Positions 55,077 through 61,478 of a stretch of 64,000 bases of DNA are shown one piece after another; the first letter of the stretch is position 1, and each line of letters opens with the position of its first letter. Source of the DNA: DATGZX01 sp035296965 (GTDB lineage Bacteria > Planctomycetota > Planctomycetia > Gemmatales > Gemmataceae); NCBI GenBank assembly GCA_035296965.1, contig DATGZX010000156.1:1-64000 (forward strand), in the 5' to 3' direction. The translations under genes and the position numbers were made by a program. The notes beneath the pieces are model-generated. The model did not search any database. It was not told the DNA's origin and was given only the letters and a program-made list of their open reading frames with translations.

Positions 55077-55889
55077 TTAGGTTGCTGGAGCCAAGGCATG
55101 GGACGCTGCCGTTGGCGTACTGAGCAAATCCGCTAGCCGTCGAGAAAGGTTGTCGCGCGCGACGGCCTCCAGCCGTCCGCCAACTGCTAAGGAAATCCGG
55201 CCAGTTTCTTCGCTGACGACGAGCACGACGGCATCGGTGTCATCGCTGAGGCTGAGAGCCGCGCGGTGGCGCATGCCCATGTGTTCGCCGGCTCCGTCGG
55301 GAGGCTGCCCCAGGGGTAACTGGCAGGCGGCGGCGTGAATCCGACCGTTGCTCAGGATAATCGCCCCATCGTGGAGAGGGCTGCGCGGGCTGAAGATTGT
55401 ACGCAGCAAGGGTGAGCTGATTTCCGCATCGACCCGCTGTCCCGTTTCGGCATAGGAATCGAGCGGCATGTCACGCTGGATGGCAATCAACGCGCCAACA
55501 CACTCACGCGCCAGAGCTTCCGCAGCGTCGGCCAACGGGTCGGCAAGGGGATGGTTCTGGCCCACAATGTAGCGCACCATGCGATAACGGCCAAGCACCA
55601 TGAGCCCGCGGCGCAGCTCAGGCTGGAAGATCACGACAAGACCAACGAGCACCGTGGTCAAAAGGTAATCGAGGACCTTGCCCAGCTCGGTCAGATCAAA
55701 ATTGGCGATGACGACCTGGGCAGCAAGAAAGAGTCCGACAACCACAAGGCCGAGGCCGCGTACCAGGCCCGAACCGCGTGTTTTGCCCAGGAATCGCAAG
55801 ATGCAATAGATGAACACAGCCAGGATGGCGATCTCGACGAGGTCGCGCTTGCCGACCATTTCATAGAGCTGCGTCAGCCGTCTTGCCAA
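55077..55889 (-). CDS. cdaA: Diadenylate cyclase CdaA
   Basis: 270 residues that make cyclic di-AMP from two ATP. Three N-terminal transmembrane helices (IAILAVFIYCILRFLG, LGLVVVGLFLAAQVVI, VLDYLLTTVLVGLVVIF) precede the DAC domain with the catalytic DGA (SPLHDGAIIL) and RHR (GMRHRAALS) motifs. Located between folP (two bases upstream) and cdaR, the usual partner. An in-frame ATG at 55859 is an alternative start. c-di-AMP typically controls potassium and osmotic balance. Confidence 0.95.
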   Translation of the reverse strand: MARRLTQLYEMVGKRDLVEIAILAVFIYCILRFLGKTRGSGLVRGLGLVVVGLFLAAQVVIANFDLTELGKVLDYLLTTVLVGLVVIFQPELRRGLMVLGRYRMVRYIVGQNHPLADPLADAAEALARECVGALIAIQRDMPLDSYAETGQRVDAEISSPLLRTIFSPRSPLHDGAIILSNGRIHAAACQLPLGQPPDGAGEHMGMRHRAALSLSDDTDAVVLVVSEETGRISLAVGGRLEAVARDNLSRRLADLLSTPTAASHALAPAT

Positions 55890-55891
55890 GC

Positions 55892-56806
55892 CTATCCCCT
55901 CGCTCCAAGCGACCCTGGCTCCCCAGTATTTCGATTTGGGTCCACAAACCTGTCAACCGCTTCGAAAAGGCTGACAACGTCCCGTGTTTCCTGCACATCG
56001 TGAACACGCACGATTTGGGCGGTTTTTCGGCCCAGCGCATAGCTGACGGCTGCGAGCGAGCCGGCAAGCCTCTCGGCCATCTCTCGGTAGAGCATCCTCC
56101 CAAGGAAGCCTTTGCGAGATGCCCCGATGCATATCGGGCGCCCGAGAAGTTGAAACTCGTGCAAACGCGCCAGAAGCTCCAGGTTGTGTTCCAACGTTTT
56201 GCCGAAGCCGATTCCTGGATCGAGTACCAATTGCTCCTTGGCTATACCGAGATTCGTCAAAACCTGCAACCGCTCCTCGAAGAACTTCGCGATGTCCGCA
56301 ACAACATCCTGGTAATGGGGATTGGCCTGCATGGTCGCCGGCGTGCCTTGCATGTGCATGAGGATCACCCCTGCACGCTCGGTACGAACGACCTCCGGCA
56401 TCAGGGGATCACCTGCCAAAGCAGTTATGTCGTTGATAATTGCCGCACCAGCCACCAGGCACGACCGCGCCACTTCAGCCTTACAGGTGTCTACCGACAA
56501 CGGCACGGGCGACCTCTTTGCCAGCTCCTCCACCACAGGCAGCACTCGGTGCAGTTCTTCGTCCAGAGAGACGAATGCCGCACCCGGCCGGGATGACTCT
56601 CCGCCAATATCAAGAAGGTCCGCACCCTCATCGATCAGCCGCAGGCCATGCTCGACCGCCGCTTGCGTCGTAAGGAACCTGCCGCCGTCGGAGAAGCTGT
56701 CGGGAGTGACGTTGACGATGCCCATCACCAAGGCGCGCGGACCGAGGGTGAGGGTACGATCGCGCAATCGCCATGAAAAGCTGTGTTCGGTCTCGCAAAA
56801 AGCCAT
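55892..56806 (-). CDS. folP: Dihydropteroate synthase
   Basis: 304 residues. Contains VMGIVNVTPDSFSDGGRF, DIGGESSRPGA, PLSVDTCKAEVARS, IINDITAL, LMHMQGTPATMQ and LDPGIGFGKT, all signatures of the folate enzyme that condenses pterin diphosphate with p-aminobenzoate. TIM barrel; cytoplasmic. Starts at ATG 56806 or the upstream ATG at 56827. It heads the cdaA-cdaR-proA gene string, an arrangement linking folate and c-di-AMP genes in many bacteria. Confidence 0.96.
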   Translation of the reverse strand: MAFCETEHSFSWRLRDRTLTLGPRALVMGIVNVTPDSFSDGGRFLTTQAAVEHGLRLIDEGADLLDIGGESSRPGAAFVSLDEELHRVLPVVEELAKRSPVPLSVDTCKAEVARSCLVAGAAIINDITALAGDPLMPEVVRTERAGVILMHMQGTPATMQANPHYQDVVADIAKFFEERLQVLTNLGIAKEQLVLDPGIGFGKTLEHNLELLARLHEFQLLGRPICIGASRKGFLGRMLYREMAERLAGSLAAVSYALGRKTAQIVRVHDVQETRDVVSLFEAVDRFVDPNRNTGEPGSLGARG

Positions 56807-56970
56807 ATGCGCCCAACTTACGGGCATTTCGGGCGCGAAACAAGCGTTAGCGTACCGAGCTGATTGCTAAGAAGTGCGAAAAACAGGGCGTTTTTGAATT
56901 TTGAGACTTTTTGGGACTGGTAGAGGGGGGTCTTTTGCTCATAATTAGTGTTATTACGTATAGATAAGCC

Positions 56971-57570
56971 CTACCACGGCTTCTCCATCATCGAAACGAT
57001 CTGAACGGCAAGTCGGTCGACGTTTTCTTTCTGAGCAGACGTCAGTGATTGACCCAATTCTGGGATGAAATGGCCGACGGATGTGACTAGGACAGGCGGT
57101 GGGGGCGGCGGCGGCTGACCAGGCTTGGGCGGCGGGGGCGGGGCTCCGCCGGGCGTGGGCTTTGGCTTCGAGATGATTTCGCCCGTGCGCAGGTCCTTCC
57201 AAACAATTTCCACAGCCAAGACGGTCTCGGCTTCGCGAACTTCGTTGAGCTGATTGCGGTTCAGGATATTCTTGTTGAAGGTCACGATCGTGCCGAGCAG
57301 CTCGGTGTCGGCGTGGCCCGTTTCCGAGACCACCTTGAATGGCGTGATGGCCTCGATCTGCTGCACCACCGTCTGTGTCAATTCAAATTCCAGGCCACGG
57401 TAAAAAGTGCGGTTCTTGAAGATCGGGACTCGTACCGTGTGGATTCGGGAATCGTAATTCGGCCGCGTGGTATAGCCTAGAATGTCGAATTGGCCGTCCC
57501 AGCCACAGGAGGGAAGAAGGGCGCAACACGACACCATCAGGATCGCCAGGCCGCGTGCGAACCAAGTCAT
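56971..57570 (-). CDS. lptE: LptE-family LPS assembly lipoprotein
   Basis: 199 residues. Lipobox LLPSC in the signal peptide, then the LptE fold: VRVPIFKNRTFYRGLEFELT, QQIEAITPFKVVSETGHADTELLG and LAVEIVWKDLRTGE. It helps LptD insert LPS into the outer membrane. A proline-rich linker (PPPPPKPGQPPPPPP) precedes the end. ATG 57570 has AAGGAGG upstream. It is last of the ybeY-recO-bamD-lptE string, behind a foldback element. Confidence 0.88.
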   Translation of the reverse strand: MTWFARGLAILMVSCCALLPSCGWDGQFDILGYTTRPNYDSRIHTVRVPIFKNRTFYRGLEFELTQTVVQQIEAITPFKVVSETGHADTELLGTIVTFNKNILNRNQLNEVREAETVLAVEIVWKDLRTGEIISKPKPTPGGAPPPPPKPGQPPPPPPPVLVTSVGHFIPELGQSLTSAQKENVDRLAVQIVSMMEKPW

Positions 57571-57594
57571 GCATGACCTCCTTCCAGTGTCGCG

Positions 57595-57693
57595 AGGCAA
57601 AAAGGTGTCAGGACCCATTTCAGATCCAAGTTTGCAACCACGTCACGCCTTCCGGCGCCAGGATCTGAAATGGGTCCTGACACCTTTTTGCCT
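57595..57693 (-). repeat. Foldback (REPIN-like) element, type B, copy with 33-bp perfect stem
   Basis: Arms 57595-57627 and 57661-57693, 33 bases perfectly complementary, with a 33-base centre containing TCACGCCTTCCGGCGCCAGG. On the minus strand it begins on the last bases of the bamD-like stop codon (the TGA shares base 57693) and ends 24 bases before the lptE ATG. It carries AAAAAGG on entry and CCTTTTT on exit. Confidence 0.95.
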
Positions 57694-58949
57694 CACTGGG
57701 GCGGGGGTGCATTCGGCGACCCACGCTGCAAGAGGCTCGAGCCGAAGGGCCCCCCGGCTGGCGGCGTCTCGCGATCGTCGGCCAGGTCCGCCTTGGGTAG
57801 CGGTTCGGACTTCGCCTTTTCGAGCTTGGAGCGCAGCGCCTGCATCTGCTCCGACGCCATGTCGAAATACTTCGTGCCCGGATAACGGCGTCGCACAATT
57901 GCGTAATAGAAGTAGGCCGAGCAGGGGTGGTCTGTCCGCCTGTAGAACTCGGCAATGCCAAAGTCCTTCGCAGCCTGCTGCATCGTGACGCTGAAGAGCT
58001 GACGGTTCAGGAATTCCGATTCCTTGGAAGCCAATTCAGGGTAATTGCGGTAGGCGGTATCGATCATCTTCCGCGCTTCGGCCACCTTGCGGCCGTCGTA
58101 AGACGATCCGCCGGTGCTCATCTGCTTGGCAATGATTGCCTTCTTGATCGCGTCATTAACGAACGGGCTGTTCGGGTGCATTTCCACTAGCTGGCTATAG
58201 CAATGGTCCGCCTCCTTGAAATCCCCCCGATACATCTTGACGCCGCCTTCCAGGAAGAGCGCCTTATCCGCATAGGGGCCGGTCATGTCGTTGTAACGGA
58301 CTTGCTCGAGCTTCTCCAGCGCTCGTCCTTCTTCATCAAAGAGCGGCTTGCTCTTCTCCATGTGGACGATTTCCCAGGATTCGGGCCAGACGACCCAGTG
58401 CTTCTCATCCTCTTTGTTCTTCGATTCCATTTCCTTGCGCGTGTCTTCCAGCCAGTAGTTCGCAATCTCGAACATGTGCTGGACCGCTTGTTCGCGATAG
58501 GCGCCGGATGGGAAGTCGTTCAACATCCGGTTGTAGGTGTCGGCGGCCTTGGGATAGCACTGTTCCTGCCGCAGCGATTCAGCCTCGTAGTACCGGGCCT
58601 CCTCCGCAATAGGCGGCGGATTCTTGGTATTCTCCGCCACCTTGTGGAAAACTTTCTCCGCTTTCTCGTACTCGCCGCGGCGGTAAAGCTCGTGAGCCCC
58701 GGCCAGCTCGGCGGCCGCACTGCCTTCCTTGGGAGCGGTCTCCGCCTCGAACTTGTCGCCGCGCAGCGTCAGGCTCTCGGCAGGGGGCGGGGGCGGTGGA
58801 GGTGGCTTGAACCAGGTCCAGTCGTCCCATGCGCAGCCGCCCGCGGTAGCAAGGCAGAAAGCCCAGGGCAAGAGGGAACCCACGACCCGCCATGGGCCAC
58901 GCCTTTTCCCGGCTTCGCTTCCACTTCCTTGTTGCGTGCTCACCACCAT
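57693..58949 (-). CDS. BamD-like outer membrane assembly lipoprotein
   Basis: 418 residues. Signal peptide with lipobox ATAGGC, a proline-rich linker (PPPPPPPPAESL), then TPR-type repeats (AAELAGAHELYRRGEYEKAEK, AEEARYYEAESLRQEQCY, NDFPSGAYREQAVQ) and an ADHCYSQLVEMHPNSPF segment typical of the BamD/ComL family. It would sit in the outer membrane's periplasmic face and assist beta-barrel insertion. ATG 58949 shares its A with recO's TGA and has GGGGAG four bases upstream. TPR length is greater than in E. coli BamD. Confidence 0.85.
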   Translation of the reverse strand: MVVSTQQGSGSEAGKRRGPWRVVGSLLPWAFCLATAGGCAWDDWTWFKPPPPPPPPAESLTLRGDKFEAETAPKEGSAAAELAGAHELYRRGEYEKAEKVFHKVAENTKNPPPIAEEARYYEAESLRQEQCYPKAADTYNRMLNDFPSGAYREQAVQHMFEIANYWLEDTRKEMESKNKEDEKHWVVWPESWEIVHMEKSKPLFDEEGRALEKLEQVRYNDMTGPYADKALFLEGGVKMYRGDFKEADHCYSQLVEMHPNSPFVNDAIKKAIIAKQMSTGGSSYDGRKVAEARKMIDTAYRNYPELASKESEFLNRQLFSVTMQQAAKDFGIAEFYRRTDHPCSAYFYYAIVRRRYPGTKYFDMASEQMQALRSKLEKAKSEPLPKADLADDRETPPAGGPFGSSLLQRGSPNAPPPQ

Positions 58950-59704
58950 CAACTCCCCAGATAGGGCAAGAGGCGTGGCTGACGACCCATCAGGTAAGTC
59001 ACATAGTGGCCCAGGACCTGACGCACCTCTGTGCGAGCGGCCGGGCTCCACGCATGCTGCCACGCTTCCCCCGATTCACCAAGTGCCCGCAGCGCTTCCC
59101 AGGTTTCGCGCGTCAAGGGGCGGCGCTCGCGCTGCCCCGGTTGACACGATCGGCAAACCACGCCCCCGGCCGCGGAGCTGAAGGCGAGGCCGACCCCGAC
59201 AGCGGGTTGTTGGCATACAGCACAGTTGTCGAGCGCTGGGCCATAGCCAAATTCGCGTAAGAGAACGAGCTCGAACCGCGCCAATCGCAAGCCTGTGGTC
59301 GACTGCTTTCCCGGTGTCGTGCCGCTTCCCAGGGTGCGCAAGGCAGCCAACGCTTCGTCAAACAGAGCTGGGTGAGGATCGTAATCTTCAGTCCACTCGG
59401 AGAGCAATTCCGCAATGTAATACCCTGCATAGAGCGCGGACAAATCGGTACGCAAATGCGCAAACCGCTCCACGACCCGCGCTTCTGTCAGCAGGTCGAG
59501 ATTACCCGAAGATTTGCGGAGGAGGACTATACTGCACACGGTGAGGAGGTCAAGTGCAGATTCGAAGTTGGATTTGAGCCGTCGGCCCCCCTTGGCCAGC
59601 ACGCGCACCCTGCCAAACTCGCGCGTCCACAAGGTGGCGATCCGGCTGGATTCGCTCCAGTCCGTCGTCCGCAGCACCAGCGCTGTCGCCTTTTCCGCCG
59701 CCAC
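58949..59704 (-). CDS. recO: DNA repair protein RecO
   Basis: 251 residues from a GTG start at 59704. Domains: N-terminal OB fold (EKATALVLRTTDWSESSRIA), a helical middle (AHLRTDLSALYAGYYIAELL), and a zinc-binding cluster CAVC ... CRSC. RecO loads RecA through SSB in the RecFOR pathway. GAGGGAAG five bases upstream supports the GTG start; the codons further upstream run into a foldback element. Its TGA overlaps the next gene's ATG. Confidence 0.95.
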   Translation of the reverse strand: MAAEKATALVLRTTDWSESSRIATLWTREFGRVRVLAKGGRRLKSNFESALDLLTVCSIVLLRKSSGNLDLLTEARVVERFAHLRTDLSALYAGYYIAELLSEWTEDYDPHPALFDEALAALRTLGSGTTPGKQSTTGLRLARFELVLLREFGYGPALDNCAVCQQPAVGVGLAFSSAAGGVVCRSCQPGQRERRPLTRETWEALRALGESGEAWQHAWSPAARTEVRQVLGHYVTYLMGRQPRLLPYLGS

Positions 59705-59715
59705 GAGCTTCCCTC

Positions 59716-59809
59716 GCAAAAAGGTGTCAGGACCCATTTCAGAGCCAAGTTTCCGGCACTTCACGCCATCCGGCGCCAGGCTCTGAAATGGGTCCTGACA
59801 CCTTTTTGC
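59716..59809 (-). repeat. Foldback (REPIN-like) element, type B, 31-bp perfect stem
   Basis: Arms 59716-59746 and 59779-59809, perfectly complementary over 31 bases; centre CACTTCACGCCATCCGGCGC. On the minus strand it starts four bases after the ybeY stop and ends 11 bases before recO's GTG, so it occupies the whole intergenic gap apart from recO's ribosome-binding site. It differs from the 57595 copy at the stem position CAGAGCC versus CAGATCC, with a matching change in the other arm. Confidence 0.95.
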
Positions 59810-59813
59810 TCCC

Positions 59814-60266
59814 TTACTCTTCGACGACCGGAGCAATATCCGGTAGCCCCAGCAGCCGCAGATAATGCCGTTCGCGCTGGTGCATCTTGATCGCGTCGGC
59901 GGAACTCTTGTCCTCATAGCCGCACAGATGCAAAATTCCATGAATCACATAGAGCGCCAACTCGGCCTGAACGTCATGGCCCTGAGCTTGCGCCTGCGCG
60001 AGCGCCACCTCCGCTCCGATAACAATCTCGCCAGCCAACTTGCGCGAACTGGGTTCGCTCAGAGGGAAGGTGAGCACGTCGGTCGGCTCGTCGTGCTGAA
60101 GGTAGCGCTTGTTCAACTGATGAATGGTGGCATTGTCCACGAACGCCAGGCTTATCTCCGCTTCCCCAACGTCCTCGCCTTCGAGAACGGCGCGCGCTAT
60201 CTGCCTCAAGGGCGCACGCTCAACCGGCACGATCTCCTGCGGGCTGGCAACGGACACACGGAGCAT
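59814..60266 (-). CDS. ybeY: Endoribonuclease YbeY, variant zinc site
   Basis: 150 residues, 16S rRNA maturation/quality-control RNase. Signatures: NKRYLQHDEPTDVLTFPLSE and the metal site HGILHLCGYED. Canonical YbeY has H-x3-H-x5-H; here positions 109 and 113 are His, but the third is Asp119. It may bind metal through Asp or have altered activity. First gene of ybeY-recO-bamD-lptE on the minus strand; recO follows after a foldback element. Confidence 0.93.
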   Translation of the reverse strand: MLRVSVASPQEIVPVERAPLRQIARAVLEGEDVGEAEISLAFVDNATIHQLNKRYLQHDEPTDVLTFPLSEPSSRKLAGEIVIGAEVALAQAQAQGHDVQAELALYVIHGILHLCGYEDKSSADAIKMHQRERHYLRLLGLPDIAPVVEE

Positions 60267-60682
60267 GAGCTACCTCTGCCCTGAAACGCCGATAATGCTT
60301 TGAATCTCAGTCATGTGCATTATGGAGGCAGGGCCCGGCCGGCAACAGGGAGGTTGAAAGTCACGCCAACGAGTGGAGCGAAAACTTAAAACACCGCGTG
60401 CCATGCCACAGCTTTGGGGGGGCAGGCGAGTGACAGGGAAGCATCAGAAACTCGCCATCCCAGCCAGCGACGGACTTGCAAAGGGCACGAGATACGTAGC
60501 CGTGCTCACGCGCCGACGGCTGAATGACGAAGTATCCCCACGAACCACCAATCGCAACCCGGCGGGAAACTGAATCCATCACGGGACAAGCCAGATGCCT
60601 TGATTGGGCACGTCCGGATCTGTGGGAGCCCCGGGGAGCAATCCCCGAGGCGACCCGGTCCATTCATCTTCAGGGCCTTCCG
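60267..60682. other. Intergenic region, nothing recognised
   Basis: About 415 bases without a supported gene. A small hairpin GGGGAGCAATCCCC (60633-60646) lies after the sigma gene's 3' end on the minus strand and may be a weak terminator. Confidence 0.45.
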
Positions 60683-61369
60683 TCATGCAAGCAATTCACC
60701 CATTTCTTGTTTCAGGCGGCGGAGCACCCGCGACTTGGCCTGGCGGATAGCTGCTGGACTCATGCCTAACTGCTCAGAGAGTGTCGCTGGCGTACGATCC
60801 TCGACAGCACTGAGCCAGAAAGCTTGCCAGGTGTGTTCCTCGAACTCGCAGCGCACCTGTTCCAGGGCACGCTTGTACAGAAGGCTCATTTCGATGGTTT
60901 CTTCATCCCCGATATTGGTAAGGGGATCAGGCACATCCTGAAGATGGCGCCAGGCATCGGAGCCGCCCTCCGCCTGCGGGCGTCCCTGGTTGCGGCGGAA
61001 ATGCAAACGCACCTGGTTTCGGGTGATGCTCCGCAGCCAACCCCGAAAAGTGTCGCCTGGCTGGTCATGGTGGAACGAATCCAGATTGGCCGCAGCCGCC
61101 GCAAAGATCTCCTGGACCGCATCTTCCGCATCGGGGCCTTGCAGGCCGCCTCGGGAGCACCAGAAGCGTACGAGCGGCTGGTAGAGCTCGATCAGGCGCC
61201 GCCAAGCGTCAGGGTCGCGCGTTCGGATTCGCTCCAGCAAGCTCAGGGGGGTCGTGGAGATGGCAAGAACTCCCTTATCGAGGTGCAGCCGAGGTAAGGG
61301 TGCGGTCGTCGCCTTCTTGTAGCTCAAGTTGCCAGCTTGAGCTACTCCGAATGGTGTCACGCACGGCAC
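60683..61369 (-). CDS. ECF sigma factor, divergent from a kinase
   Basis: Up to 228 residues. Region 2: LSLLERIRTRDPDAWRRLIE, LVRFWCSRGGLQGPDAEDAVQEI, PGDTFRGWLRSITRN; region 4 EHTWQAFWLSAVEDRTPATL and MSPAAIRQAKSRVLRRLK. The conserved sequence starts at the ILS/LSLLERI segment, about residue 37. No ATG, GTG or TTG is close there: GGAG precedes GCC ATC, so an ATC start is conceivable; TTG 61327 and ATG 61369 are other in-frame options. It is divergent from the kinase at 61479. Confidence 0.85.
   Translation of the reverse strand: MPCVTPFGVAQAGNLSYKKATTAPLPRLHLDKGVLAISTTPLSLLERIRTRDPDAWRRLIELYQPLVRFWCSRGGLQGPDAEDAVQEIFAAAAANLDSFHHDQPGDTFRGWLRSITRNQVRLHFRRNQGRPQAEGGSDAWRHLQDVPDPLTNIGDEETIEMSLLYKRALEQVRCEFEEHTWQAFWLSAVEDRTPATLSEQLGMSPAAIRQAKSRVLRRLKQEMGELLA
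61319..61345. promoter_or_regulatory. Inverted repeat in the sigma/kinase divergent region
   Basis: GTAGCTCAAG and CTTGAGCTAC, perfect 10-base arms with a seven-base spacer. It lies near the sigma gene's possible start and between the divergent sigma and kinase genes, a plausible operator position. If the ATG at 61369 is used, it would fall within coding sequence. Confidence 0.5.
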
Positions 61370-61478
61370 AATCTACTATAGTGGGTAATCGAGAGCGCCG
61401 GCAGTTCCATTGTAGGCTCTCTGAACGCCTAGAAGAGACAAGGGAGCCGACGCGGCGGGGACGTCCGAGGTCCGTACG

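Noticed and set aside
60373..60573. 66-codon plus-strand frame between ybeY and sigma
   Set aside because: No ribosome-binding site or motif; treated as chance.
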